The notes beneath the pieces were generated by a model. That model was not told the origin of the DNA. It ran no database searches and saw only the letters and a list, made by a program, of their open reading frames with translations. A DNA stretch of 64,000 bases from Candidatus Cloacimonadota bacterium (GTDB lineage Bacteria > Muiribacteriota > UBA6191). Shown here piece after piece: positions 34,401-44,244 of this stretch (position 1 is its first letter; every line of letters begins with the position of its first letter). The position numbers and the translations under genes were made by a program. Location: contig NVVD01000005.1 in NCBI GenBank assembly GCA_002402105.1, forward strand, positions 144,527-208,526, in the 5' to 3' direction.

Positions 34401-37400
34401 CTTGATTTAGAACTCCACAAAATTCACTATTTTCTATTCCAAAATCAATTACATGGTTTTTTTTATAGGTACCACTTGTTGCTTTTATTTGTTCTGTTAT
34501 AACTCCGATATAATTACCACCAACTAAAGCTAAAACTGATACATAGCCAATTGCTTCTTCATTAGTTTCAAATGAAAATTTCGCTTTATTTATATCAATA
34601 TTAGTTGTTAAAGGGTTTGTAATTAGTGGAGCCGTGGTATCTACTATAACAATAAACTTTAAAGCTTTTTCATCTAATGTTTTGTTTCCGTATTGATCAA
34701 CAGCATGCACTACAAAACGATTAACCCCTTCTATTAGGTTAGTTGCTATAAATTCCCAACGAGTTAAACTATTAGATAAAGCATCTGTTGATTGTTCTGA
34801 ACTTTGATTATCTAAATTTTGAACAATTAATCTAGAAAACTCCTCTTTATTTCCACTTAGTTTAATAGTTTTTGCAGAAAAAGAAAAGCCAGATATTTCA
34901 TCGTCTAATATAGGAGTAATAGGAGGTACAACATCTACTTCGACATTATTGCCAACAATATCATTTATTAAGCCCTCTTTAAAAGTTATAGACTCTTTGT
35001 TTAGCTCTTGAGAAGATATATCACTAGCAACTTCAGACAAACCTTTAAATGGAAACGAACCATCATCAAAATACTTCACCTTATGAACTAATTTACTAAT
35101 ATTACCTAATAAATTTATATCTATTTGTACATTATCAGAGTTCTGAATAAAAGCGGTAGTCTGAGCTTGCTCATTTAAAGCCTGAACTTCTGCTAGCTTT
35201 TCATCTCCTACTTTTAAAGGCAATACTAGTTTGATTTGAGCAATCTTATCATAAGCACTTTTTGAAGCTGATGGAATATCTATAGTATAAACAACTAATA
35301 AGCCTAAGCGATTTCTAGCCTCCTGCAAAACTGTTTTTTGATCTCTTAAATCTTGCTTTTTAATAATTAGTTTAACTCTAGTAGCTACTCCCAAGCCGTT
35401 TAAAGAAGCATAGGATATATCTGAAAATAGCGCTTGATTAAACACAGCTGCATTTTCTCCCACTGCCCCAACTACTGCCCCCACATAGCGTCCATCATTT
35501 GTAAGCTTTGTTATGCTTGTTGTAGCTAATAAAACATCTGAATTTACATTAAACTTTCCGTCTGGTTCTCCGGGTTTCCAGTTGGGAGAATTTGGTAATA
35601 CATCTAAAGTTGATTGATCTAAATAAAGCTTAATTGAATTTGGAGCAACTGGTTGAACCAATGCAGTTTCTCCATCGCCACCTTCTCCTGATAGTAATAA
35701 ACTCATAATAGGGCCTGTAAAAAAGACTCTTAAGTTATCTAAAGTTACGTCTTCTCTATAGCCTCCAATAATACTTATTCCCATTCCTTCAATATTAGTC
35801 GTTTGTATTCCTATAGTTTGAGTAGTAATAGATAAAGAACTTGCTCCCCCAACAAATAGTTTTCTTGTCTCTAAAATAGCTAAAATATCTGGTTGCTCTA
35901 ATCTATAAACAGCTTGACTCGTTGTATTACTACTTTTTATTAAAGAACCATTAAAATAGTTATAAATAGCTTTATTAGCCCAATTAACAGATACAGTAGC
36001 TTTGTTAATAATACCTGTTCCTATTTTTATTCTTTGAATATGAGGGTATTCATACTTAAACCTTTTACTATAGGTTTTATTTACAAATGAGCCAACTCTA
36101 TCTGGATTTTCAAATTTACCCTGAATTGTAATAACGCCTTCTAATAAAGCATTTGAAGTAAATTGAGAAAAGTTTCTTGGAACTAAATCAAAAATAAAGT
36201 AATTATTTATATCATTAGCAGGGGGAGTCGCTATACAAAGCTCATTGCTAGCTGGCTGGCTACCACCTCTTGATACATAATAATCCATATACCCATCTAA
36301 ATTTACATCCATAAAGTTTATATGTTGATTCAAGCCATCTACACTTGTTCCGCAATTTAGTGAAACTAAAGAACCACCTGTAGATTTTTGTTTGTCTAGC
36401 TGAATATCATAAAAATAAGCCCTATTTTTATTCAAAATAGCTAAATCTTGAAATGCATCATTATTAAAGTCAATAATTTGCCCACTAACCCCATCTCCTT
36501 TTGACATTTCAGAATCTGGCGGTAAATCACTCGCTTTTACTTCTGTAAAAGCAGAGCCTTTAAAGGTGTATAGCTTATTTATTTGATCTGTATTATTTGT
36601 CCCAGAAGTTACTGCCCCTGAATCTTCAACAGATGTATTTATATAATAAATATCCTCTAATGTATCGTTATTTAAATCTCCGATTATAACATCTCTATTT
36701 TCTACAGAATCTGCACTATTTGTTGGGTTTAAACCTGCTAACTCACCATCTGACTCTGCACCTGATACATGAAACATAGTTGAAACATTATTTATAGTTC
36801 CTTCTTCAAGCTGCTTTGATACAAATAGTCTTTCAGGTCCTCTATTATTTAAAATAAATAAATCACTCTTTCTATCATTTCCTAAAGAAAATACTTTTGC
36901 TTGTACACCTAAAAAATAGTTTGTAGAATTTGCTAGAGCTGAACGATTTGCAATTTCTCTGGAAGAGGTCGTAAATGAAGAGGAAGGTTTCTTGAGCTTA
37001 TACCCATCTAATGGACGAGTTGTTGCTTCAAAGTTTCTTGAGCCTAACATTAAAAAGGATTCATTATTTGTAGCTTTACTTTCATTAAAACGATTTAAAA
37101 GATAGAAATCTTTTCGACCATCTGAATTAAAGTCCCCAATTGTAAATGTAACACCGTTACCCGTATCATTTTCTACATAATCTAACCCTGTATTCGGGTT
37201 TAACCCTGCTTTTCTTTTTAACTTTTTCAATTCATAAAAGTAGGAGTTTCCCTCATCTTCGCCACGTTTCATTTGAGTAAGTTCAATTACATTTTTAGCG
37301 ATTAATGATTTTAATCGAAACCTCTTAAAAAAGCTCTGATTTGATAAGGTAACTGAGGTTTTAAAAACATCTAATAAAACAGCCCCTCTTACAGTATCAT

Positions 37401-40400
37401 CTTCTGAATTTAAAGCTAATAGTTTTGAAAAATCCATTCCTTCTCTTCTATCAATAAAGGTAGGACTAGATTTTAATTTTCCCGAAACTGGAGTTATTCT
37501 AAAGTAAAAGTTATCCGGATCTATTAAATTATAAGTTGCATCTGTTAAATCTAAATCTCTATTAAAATGAGTTTTTAAAGTAAAAGATAGAGTCACTTGG
37601 CTCTTTGTAACAGTATCAATTAATACTCTTGTCACTAATTTAAAACCTTCTGGAGTCTTATTAAATATAGATACTAAATCATTTCTTGCAGAATTTGTTT
37701 TTGTAGTGAAATCAAAGCTATCATTTTGATATTCTACAATTTGATCTTCTTTTAATTTACCCTTATGAATAACTTTAAACCCTAGTTTAGTGAAGTCATA
37801 GTCATTATTAAAAGGAGGTAAAGCACCATTAATATTAGATAAAAGAGCCACATTTGATTGACCATTACTAGACTCTAACTCTTGAACTTCTACTGTATAT
37901 AGCTTACCCGTTGTAGTAGAAAGTCTATCAACAGAAGTTTCAAAAAGCTCTAATAAATCACCTGTGTTTACATTAAGGTCTGTAAATCTTAATTTATCTG
38001 AAAACATTCTAGTTTCACTAAATACTCGTGGAGCAGTTTGATCTCCATTTGTATCTAAAGCACTAGTAGACATAAACTCATAAGCTGTACTCGTCACTCT
38101 TGGAGCACTAGCAAAATATGCTTCTGTATCAACATCTCCAACAGCACAAGCCAAAACTGGTACAGCTGTGTTACAGCTAGCCTCAAGCTCTGTAAAAAAC
38201 CCTGGTAAGGGATCGTTGGCTAGAGTTAAAATAGCTCTTCTTCCTTCTTGTAGTTTTTCAATTCTTGTTATTTGTCTTTTTGTTTTATAATTACTTGTAA
38301 ACACTAAATAATGACCAACTTGAACGTGTCTTGGCAATCTATTAAATACAGTAACCTTATTTCTTTTTTCACCAACATTAACATATGGGTTTGCTGATAA
38401 TCCATAAAAAATAGGACGATACTCAAGATTTAAAAGGGGTTGATTTGTAAGAGCCAAATTCGGGTCTTGAATCTGAATTTTATGTTTGGATAAATTTGTA
38501 AAAACATCTGCTCCAGCTAAAAACTCTATTAAATTTAAATTTATCACACTATTATCTGACGATAAAAATACGCTAATTTGAGGAGGAACAGGAGACCTAT
38601 CATTATCTGTAATCATTATTCCAAGAGTTGTATCAAATTGTCTTACTCTTGGATCATCAATAGCAAACTCTTCAAAAATTTGAATTGGACCATCAAAAGT
38701 ATTTTTTTCAGATAGTCTTCCAAACATTGACCTAGTTTGATAAGGAAAGTCTATATTTTTTAAGTCACTTACTTCTGAAGGAAAAGCATCTACAACTAAA
38801 ATTGTTGAACTTTTAATATCTATAATTTGCAATCTACCCGATGGTCTGGTTATCGTTGGATTTGCTCCTAATATTCCTTTTCCAAATTGTGAACGGTTAG
38901 GATCAACCGCAGAAGTTTGATCTGACGAAAAACTGTTTGTTCCTGTTCCGTCAAGAGATGGGTCTAACACTATTTGATCATTAGCTTTAAATTGGGAACT
39001 GCCTGCAAATTCAGTAGCATCAAAAGCAGAGGGAGGTAAACCAAAGTTAGCTGTTTTATCTTCAAAAAACCTTTGTGTCCTAGCACTAATACTTCTTCTT
39101 ATTACTTCATAGGGCAGGTTTTCTCCTATATTTGTAACTAAGTCTGCTCCATTTAAAAAGACGACCCCTTCATCACTAATAGACTCTACAGTATATACAT
39201 TACAAGCATCTTTACCATAAACTTTACCCGGTTGCTTTGGGCAGGCTAACTTAACATCAACAATCTGAACCTGATCGCCTGGTTGAAGATTTTCTCCTCT
39301 TAGATCAACAGCTCCATCTTTTAGAAATTTTTGAAAAACAATTTCTCCATTTTTTCTACGCACTCTTGTATCAAAGGTATTTTCTAATAATTGAAGAGTA
39401 CCATTTTCATCCGGTAATCTAGGAATCGGACTAACGTTTAAATTATTTTTTGTTACCCTACCCAAAATATTAACTAAAGTTTCTTTGATTGTACCACCCT
39501 GTGATCGAAACATAATCAATTGATCACCCGAAGATATCTGACTCTCAGTTAGTGATGTTGTAAAACTTGTGGATGTTTCATACAATAAAGGATCAAAAAC
39601 TGGTCCAGAAACTCTATTAAAACTATTTTCAAAAATACCTAAATCCTCTAGATTAGATAAACTATCCTGTACAATTTTATAACGATTTACAATAGAGTTT
39701 TCATTAAAGTTTTCATCTTCTAAAGATAGCCTTAAGCTTGTTTCACTTAAAACATCTAAAATAACTAATCTTTGATTTTTACTTTGATTGAGCTCAATAT
39801 ACATACCTGGTGTAACTCTTGGTATTTGACTAATAAATCTTTGAGAACTATCTATAAAAATTTTATTTGTATCAAAAGGAGTATTTACAGGTAATGTAGC
39901 TACATTCAACACTTCAACAAAAGCCTCATTTGCTAAAAATCCCGAAACTTCTTTAGTATGAAATGAATAACCTTGCTCATTTAATAAGTTTGCTTGCTCT
40001 ATAACACTTTTTTCACTAAATGGATCGTATTTTCTTGTTGGAGAAAATAAATCATTGATAAACAATCGATTAAGACCATCATTTACCACATATAAATCTA
40101 AATCACCATCTTCATCAAAATCTACCCAATTTGCATATTTAGATGAGCCAACCCCATCTTTTAACCTATTCAAGTTTGGAAAGCTTGTATGCGTTAACTT
40201 CGTAAAGCTAAGAGCTCTGTCATCACTTACATCAATTGTATTTTTTGTTCTTTCTGTTGCTCCAAAACCTTTACAAACCGTATTTGGAGAAAAGTGTCCA
40301 CAATAATTGTTTAAAAAAAACTCATTTGGAGCACCATCATTTACAATATATACATCTAAGTCACCATCTAAATCAAAATCTCCCCAAGCTGTATGGACAC

Positions 40401-40536
40401 TATTTTGTCCTATAGGTAATACGATGGATTGACCCGAAAATTTTTGATACTCAATAGCTATTAAATTAGAATTTAAAACTACAAATAAAAGCAATAAATA
40501 GTCTAGTTTTATTATTTTTTTTATGGCCAAACACAT
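31444..40536 (-). CDS. Giant (3030-residue) surface protein: VCBS/FG-GAP repeats, PKD-like domains, CFI-box C-terminus
   Basis: A signal peptide (about 8-27) is followed by FG-GAP/VCBS calcium-binding repeats (FDLDGDLDVYIVND near 55, FDEDGDLDLYVVND near 140, and four more near 1130-1420). Between about 170 and 1100 small beta modules recur, of the type GD.v.i...y.V..i....v.L. Near 2100-2150 a Ca-binding DSDSDG/DFDDDG stretch of TSP3 type appears. From about 2180 to 2900 PKD/REJ-like domains follow (for example SNAGVSKVGTVNFLVLLDGR). Near 2917-2930 the motif GGGGGGGCFIVTATSGS marks a CFI-box C-terminal sorting domain, then a basic segment and two membrane helices at the end. It is probably a cell-surface adhesin or fibre. 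The ATG follows AAGGG. Confidence 0.88.
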   Translation of the reverse strand: MCLAIKKIIKLDYLLLLFVVLNSNLIAIEYQKFSGQSIVLPIGQNSVHTAWGDFDLDGDLDVYIVNDGAPNEFFLNNYCGHFSPNTVCKGFGATERTKNTIDVSDDRALSFTKLTHTSFPNLNRLKDGVGSSKYANWVDFDEDGDLDLYVVNDGLNRLFINDLFSPTRKYDPFSEKSVIEQANLLNEQGYSFHTKEVSGFLANEAFVEVLNVATLPVNTPFDTNKIFIDSSQRFISQIPRVTPGMYIELNQSKNQRLVILDVLSETSLRLSLEDENFNENSIVNRYKIVQDSLSNLEDLGIFENSFNRVSGPVFDPLLYETSTSFTTSLTESQISSGDQLIMFRSQGGTIKETLVNILGRVTKNNLNVSPIPRLPDENGTLQLLENTFDTRVRRKNGEIVFQKFLKDGAVDLRGENLQPGDQVQIVDVKLACPKQPGKVYGKDACNVYTVESISDEGVVFLNGADLVTNIGENLPYEVIRRSISARTQRFFEDKTANFGLPPSAFDATEFAGSSQFKANDQIVLDPSLDGTGTNSFSSDQTSAVDPNRSQFGKGILGANPTITRPSGRLQIIDIKSSTILVVDAFPSEVSDLKNIDFPYQTRSMFGRLSEKNTFDGPIQIFEEFAIDDPRVRQFDTTLGIMITDNDRSPVPPQISVFLSSDNSVINLNLIEFLAGADVFTNLSKHKIQIQDPNLALTNQPLLNLEYRPIFYGLSANPYVNVGEKRNKVTVFNRLPRHVQVGHYLVFTSNYKTKRQITRIEKLQEGRRAILTLANDPLPGFFTELEASCNTAVPVLACAVGDVDTEAYFASAPRVTSTAYEFMSTSALDTNGDQTAPRVFSETRMFSDKLRFTDLNVNTGDLLELFETSVDRLSTTTGKLYTVEVQELESSNGQSNVALLSNINGALPPFNNDYDFTKLGFKVIHKGKLKEDQIVEYQNDSFDFTTKTNSARNDLVSIFNKTPEGFKLVTRVLIDTVTKSQVTLSFTLKTHFNRDLDLTDATYNLIDPDNFYFRITPVSGKLKSSPTFIDRREGMDFSKLLALNSEDDTVRGAVLLDVFKTSVTLSNQSFFKRFRLKSLIAKNVIELTQMKRGEDEGNSYFYELKKLKRKAGLNPNTGLDYVENDTGNGVTFTIGDFNSDGRKDFYLLNRFNESKATNNESFLMLGSRNFEATTRPLDGYKLKKPSSSFTTSSREIANRSALANSTNYFLGVQAKVFSLGNDRKSDLFILNNRGPERLFVSKQLEEGTINNVSTMFHVSGAESDGELAGLNPTNSADSVENRDVIIGDLNNDTLEDIYYINTSVEDSGAVTSGTNNTDQINKLYTFKGSAFTEVKASDLPPDSEMSKGDGVSGQIIDFNNDAFQDLAILNKNRAYFYDIQLDKQKSTGGSLVSLNCGTSVDGLNQHINFMDVNLDGYMDYYVSRGGSQPASNELCIATPPANDINNYFIFDLVPRNFSQFTSNALLEGVITIQGKFENPDRVGSFVNKTYSKRFKYEYPHIQRIKIGTGIINKATVSVNWANKAIYNYFNGSLIKSSNTTSQAVYRLEQPDILAILETRKLFVGGASSLSITTQTIGIQTTNIEGMGISIIGGYREDVTLDNLRVFFTGPIMSLLLSGEGGDGETALVQPVAPNSIKLYLDQSTLDVLPNSPNWKPGEPDGKFNVNSDVLLATTSITKLTNDGRYVGAVVGAVGENAAVFNQALFSDISYASLNGLGVATRVKLIIKKQDLRDQKTVLQEARNRLGLLVVYTIDIPSASKSAYDKIAQIKLVLPLKVGDEKLAEVQALNEQAQTTAFIQNSDNVQIDINLLGNISKLVHKVKYFDDGSFPFKGLSEVASDISSQELNKESITFKEGLINDIVGNNVEVDVVPPITPILDDEISGFSFSAKTIKLSGNKEEFSRLIVQNLDNQSSEQSTDALSNSLTRWEFIATNLIEGVNRFVVHAVDQYGNKTLDEKALKFIVIVDTTAPLITNPLTTNIDINKAKFSFETNEEAIGYVSVLALVGGNYIGVITEQIKATSGTYKKNHVIDFGIENSEFCGVLNQGQNAPPISFQKTTLCGGTEYIVAIYVEDRLGNGINPLLETKSLKFKTPSKNLILQDLDGEGDLDLDSDSDGLPDSLEESPNYPDLDKFDPNDALLDFDDDGVNNIEEFRLCVLNRDPNDATPCAFDMYNSFDQLPIPNAGDDIINASPGVIVLDASKTIKNGFTKEQLTYLWELESIPTSTVLTITSPLVDQSNQEKTFFNAKRSGDYVASLRIITNRGVVTQKDTVLYRVKNLAPESNAGVSKVGTVNFLVLLDGRGTYDANEDLLAYRWIQISGPSLEEQKLVSSQLGIKTETSSFTSFVTRSTGKYIFELIVTDDFGAVGRDQVTIYVNSDNDRFPMAQAGFDRVVTVDSEFQLSGDLSSAETLGKGLNFYWTPINNNSLNVANRCRVECSLSDIKCKANVFSTQTASPFINVNESTLNRVNPRVKYTEPGLYGINLVVEAQGKGLRSEPSCIKILVRKSNQKITLAKPSIEGGPRSVTSDLSQSISRLSVSNLNKSISKSIQTIDNLSEDSIYKAPINHKLKISGLGSSTDTNLSILPETLLPAENNCLSTSVILSYQWTQIEGLTSVLKPLTRNCSLVEFVPNEIGIYSFEMVYRVKEVSGRVISSLPTIITIIANDFSKHGSSNGFIPLIDAGDSIVTKTFSSSGRQGLELPEPKCFDDDYFNLTSLGKSKIVTFGALSKNPSLFKKCSSINVQCEWVQESGPAALITTGGALGCTPSGFFSPGYYEYKVRSFDGKYFSLSDKFVMVISTENQSSPQASAGFDFNVEGFNKRVVLDGGSSFAQNANFQYIWNQESGPIVELHNPRTKSPFFFPDQEGNYKFQLKIKDNLSQQSLPDDVEVFVRRSTSSTNSPAQVDNVTNAQNVVFEDEGGGGGGGCFIVTATSGSKNSWLVKTFTGFRDSYLIKSYFGRELMNLYYIYSPPFAGVIRESVLLRMVSFMILYPIAFILSSGFMSLFALMLAMYLLIYSLSLVVNFKNGK

Positions 40537-40587
40537 TTGTTTTTCCCTTTTGAACTTATGTTCATATCTTTCAAAGTCTGCTCATTA

Positions 40588-42078
40588 CTAAATAAGAGGT
40601 TTTAAATCAACCCAATCAATAGCGTAAATCATTACAGACTCTTCTTTTCCTTTAACCTGTAAAGCACCTATTTTACGAGCTTTTACAATATCTTTCACCT
40701 TTGAATAGGTGCTTTCTGTAATCAACATATCAGAATTAAATTTTCTAGTTAAACCTTGTACACGACTACCTAAGTTTACAGCATCTCCAATAACAGTAAA
40801 ATCCATCCTGATTGTTGAACCAATATTACCAACAATCATTGGCCCTGTATTTAAGCCAAGACCAATATTGAAAACTTCTTTTCCTGCTCTTTCCCATTTT
40901 ACGTGTAACTTTTTTAGCTCTTGTAACATTTCAAAGCAAGCTTGAGTCGCTAATTTCGCATTGTTTTTTTGGTATAAAGGAGCTCCCCAAAAAGCCATTA
41001 TTTCATCACCAATATATTTATCTAATGTACCATCATATTTTATAATAACCTTAGACATAGCAGTTAAGTATTCATTCAAAATATCAACAACCTCTTGAGG
41101 CTCTCTTTTTTCACAATAGTTTGTAAAAGATCTAATATCTGCAAACAAAACTGTTAATTCTTTTTCTTCTCCGCCAAGTTCAACATTAGCTCCGTTATCA
41201 ACTAAAGACTGAACAACTTTAGGAGAGGTAAATTTTCCAAACAAATGTTTTATTTTTTCATTTAATAAACTTTTTTGCTCAAGATTTTTACGAGAGTCCA
41301 TTAAGTCATCTTGAACTGAAGATAAATGTTTAGCATTATTTAAAGTTAAAGCAAGTATGGTACAAAGAGTTGCAAAAAATTGTTTATCCTCAATAGAGAA
41401 GCCGCCGCTTTTCATCTGAGAAATATTAATTACACCGATTAGATCTGTATTATAAACAATAGGTGAACACATATACATAGGGAGAGGCTCTTCAGCATTA
41501 AAATGTACTATATCAAGGTTTTGTTTTATTTGACCTCTTTCAATAGTTTGCCTTTTTTTCCCACAATAGCTTATAAAATTTTCTTCATTCAAAGAGACTT
41601 TTATAACTTTATCATCATGAACGCGCATATCTGTAGAATAACATGAAATTAATGTTTCATTTTCTTGATGAAACTCAAAATATGTTGCTTTGCTGCAATC
41701 TAAGTTCTTTTTTAACAAACTCATATAAATTTCTAGAATCTGCTTTTTATCTGATGCTGAAACTAAAGTTTTCATTTGTAAAAAAACAGATGAAAACTTT
41801 GCCAACTTTTGTTGGTTATCTTCAGTAATTGCTTTTGATTTTGCAACTAAGTCTAGATTACTTCTTTGCTTTCTTTTTAAATCAGGAGCATTCTTTTTTT
41901 CCTCATTTAATTGATTTATTCCATTTAAAATTAGGCGAATTAATGTTGCAAAAGAAACGAACAAAATAACAAAGTAATAAGTAAGGCTATCTGGACGAAT
42001 TAAAAAGTACATCAAACCTTGTGAGATTAAACAAAGCCCTGCAATTATAAAGTCTATATAAGTTTTAATTTTATTCAT
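40588..42078 (-). CDS. Membrane-bound class III adenylate/guanylate cyclase with GAF domain
   Basis: The 496-residue protein has two N-terminal membrane helices (about 8-28, 33-50), a coiled linker, a GAF domain (about 95-255) and a class III cyclase domain (about 300-490). The two metal aspartates are in VLFADIRSF and YIGDEIMAFWGAP; the purine Lys is in TLDKYIGD; transition-state residues lie in VIGDAVNLGSRVQGL. It should make cAMP (or cGMP) in response to a ligand bound by the GAF domain. It ends 51 bases before the giant gene and may be transcribed with it. Confidence 0.9.
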   Translation of the reverse strand: MNKIKTYIDFIIAGLCLISQGLMYFLIRPDSLTYYFVILFVSFATLIRLILNGINQLNEEKKNAPDLKRKQRSNLDLVAKSKAITEDNQQKLAKFSSVFLQMKTLVSASDKKQILEIYMSLLKKNLDCSKATYFEFHQENETLISCYSTDMRVHDDKVIKVSLNEENFISYCGKKRQTIERGQIKQNLDIVHFNAEEPLPMYMCSPIVYNTDLIGVINISQMKSGGFSIEDKQFFATLCTILALTLNNAKHLSSVQDDLMDSRKNLEQKSLLNEKIKHLFGKFTSPKVVQSLVDNGANVELGGEEKELTVLFADIRSFTNYCEKREPQEVVDILNEYLTAMSKVIIKYDGTLDKYIGDEIMAFWGAPLYQKNNAKLATQACFEMLQELKKLHVKWERAGKEVFNIGLGLNTGPMIVGNIGSTIRMDFTVIGDAVNLGSRVQGLTRKFNSDMLITESTYSKVKDIVKARKIGALQVKGKEESVMIYAIDWVDLKPLI

Positions 42079-42174
42079 TTTTTACTTTTCAAACGCTATT
42101 TATAGTTAAGTATTTAGTAGTTCTCATATGAAAAAGGTTCGTTTAAACTAACAAAAGTCCCTTTCTTAGAAAAT

Positions 42175-42205
42175 AATATAAGCACTACCCTACAAAAATC
42201 GTCAA
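42175..42205 (-). promoter_or_regulatory. Candidate promoter of the cyclase/giant-protein unit
   Basis: On the minus strand TTGACG (42200-42205) lies 19 bases before TATATT (42175-42180), or 18 before the overlapping TTATAT. It is in the only sizeable gap upstream of the cyclase gene. Confidence 0.4.
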
Positions 42206-42242
42206 ATTACCCTTATTTTTATATGCTTTAGCTTAAGTTTAA

Positions 42243-44171
42243 TCAAGATTTTTTTTTATACAAGAAAAAAGTTTCAAGTAAATACTTTATATAAAAAATA
42301 TATCCATAAAACGAGCTTTCATCATATATTAATAGGTTCTTAAATCTTTTATATTTTAAAACAATTGTTGAATATATTTTAATCTCTTTTACAACTAATA
42401 GCTTATTTTTTCGATAAGAATAACCGTTTAAAAATGAATATACTTCTTCACACCCTAATAACTTATTTCTAATTACTTTTTCATTAAAGCGATCTAACTC
42501 AAGTTTAAAATCTAAAAAGTCCCTTTTTTTTATATTTTTTTCAATCGTACTTAACAGTTTTTCTCTAAAGAAAGCTCCTAATAAAAGCTCAATAAAAAGC
42601 TCTCTATTTGAAAACTTATTTTTAAATAAATATTCAAGACAAGCTTGATAACTATAATCTAAACGGTTTAACGGGCTATAAGTAAAAGGCTTATATATTA
42701 AATACTCTAATTCTTTTTTCTCAATCATATTATCAAAACTTTTTATACTCGCTAAATGTATAAAAAAATCATGTAACTTTTTCTTCTTAAATCTTTTTTT
42801 TGAGGTTTCTAGAAAAGTTAAATAAGACATTATTAAAAAGAATAGAATACTCACAAAAGCAAAAGTCCCAATATCTACATTTATATTTATAGACCAAGCA
42901 AAATAATCAGAAAAATCCAAAGACTTTTTCAAAAAAAAGTCTTCTGATTGATAAAGATAAGAAAATAAAGAAAAAGAAATAATAAATTGAGGAAGAACAA
43001 ATAAAAACACTCCAGTTATCAAAATAAAAGTGAGTGGAGCCATTAAACAAAAGCCTATAAAAGAAAATAAAGGATAAGCTTTAAAATAAAATAAAAAATA
43101 AAGATATACCAAAAGTTGTAATAATAAAAACTGCAAAACCCTTATTAAAGGTGAAGTTTGCTTCGACTCTGAAAAAAGTAATAATAAAAAACTTATCCCA
43201 TAACTTAATTGAAAGCCCACTTGATATATCTCTAATGGAAAAACCAATAAGTGTATAAAACAAATGATAGATAAAATATTAATTCTATCTAATTTATAAA
43301 AAATATAATTTTTTGGAAAAAGTACTAATGAAAATACTAAAGCTCTAAATACAGAAGATGAAAAGCCAGTTATTGTTGCATATAAAAATAAAAATACAGA
43401 TAAAAATATAAATGACTTTTTGAAACTAATATTAAGTTTTGATAAAAAGTATAAAACTAATAAAGAAAGTATAGATATATGAAAGCCACTCACTGCAAAA
43501 ATATGGGTTAAGCCCAAACGCTTCATACCCTCTTTTATTTTTTCACTTTCTTCTCCATGAACTTGTAATAAAGCACTCAAGCAAAAGCTCTTTAAATAGT
43601 CATTGTCTTTTAAAACTACTTCTATTTTCTTTTTTAAATACAGTCTAATTTTAGCCGAAATACAAATAAATTTTGCATATACATCTAAATCACCTATAAA
43701 TGGGCTTGGAAGCTCACTACTAACAATAAACCACTTTTTTTTAAAGTATTCACTTTTTATAAGCCTAGGATTTAACTCAATAATTGTAGCAATCGGTAAT
43801 CTTACTTTTATATGCTTTAAATCTAAAAACCCACTTAAATAGTGATTGTTTTGACTTAATAACCGAACCTTTAGAGTTTCATCTCCATAGTCCCATATAA
43901 CCCCATAAACCAAGCCCTTATTTTGGATTGGGATACTTTTTTGTTCTACTCCAATTAAAACCGTATATATGAGCAATGAAGAAAAAAACATTGTTGGAAT
44001 TAAATATATAAAACTCTTTTTTAAAGAGGACCTTATAAATAGGTATACATTTAATATTACTATGAAAAATAAATAATATCTTATACTAAATAAATTAGTG
44101 AAAAATTGATTTGCAAATAATGCCCCAAAACCAAAAGATATTAAAATCCAAAAAACTCTATACCCAAACAT
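42243..44171 (-). CDS. ComEC/Rec2-family DNA-uptake channel without the lactamase domain
   Basis: The 642-residue protein has about ten membrane helices. The ComEC competence core is clear: GLTHIFAVSGFHISILSLLV (about 220-240), TGFSSSVFRALVF and VGFQLSYGISFLLLLF. The N-terminal soluble DUF4131-like part (about 90-150) is present. The metallo-beta-lactamase domain typical of long ComEC proteins is missing; instead about 170 residues of charged helical sequence follow the last helix. ComEC forms the inner-membrane channel for transforming DNA. No other competence gene is adjacent. Confidence 0.82.
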   Translation of the reverse strand: MFGYRVFWILISFGFGALFANQFFTNLFSIRYYLFFIVILNVYLFIRSSLKKSFIYLIPTMFFSSLLIYTVLIGVEQKSIPIQNKGLVYGVIWDYGDETLKVRLLSQNNHYLSGFLDLKHIKVRLPIATIIELNPRLIKSEYFKKKWFIVSSELPSPFIGDLDVYAKFICISAKIRLYLKKKIEVVLKDNDYLKSFCLSALLQVHGEESEKIKEGMKRLGLTHIFAVSGFHISILSLLVLYFLSKLNISFKKSFIFLSVFLFLYATITGFSSSVFRALVFSLVLFPKNYIFYKLDRINILSIICFIHLLVFPLEIYQVGFQLSYGISFLLLLFSESKQTSPLIRVLQFLLLQLLVYLYFLFYFKAYPLFSFIGFCLMAPLTFILITGVFLFVLPQFIISFSLFSYLYQSEDFFLKKSLDFSDYFAWSININVDIGTFAFVSILFFLIMSYLTFLETSKKRFKKKKLHDFFIHLASIKSFDNMIEKKELEYLIYKPFTYSPLNRLDYSYQACLEYLFKNKFSNRELFIELLLGAFFREKLLSTIEKNIKKRDFLDFKLELDRFNEKVIRNKLLGCEEVYSFLNGYSYRKNKLLVVKEIKIYSTIVLKYKRFKNLLIYDESSFYGYIFYIKYLLETFFLYKKKS

Positions 44172-44244
44172 ATAAATTTAGAGAAAATAAAGGGAGCGTA
44201 AAACACTTAAAAATAAAATAACAAAAAAGAATCGTTTCTCCTCT

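Noticed and set aside
40500..40560. Terminator between the cyclase and giant gene
   Set aside because: The T-runs there lie in the coding start of the giant gene and no stem precedes them.
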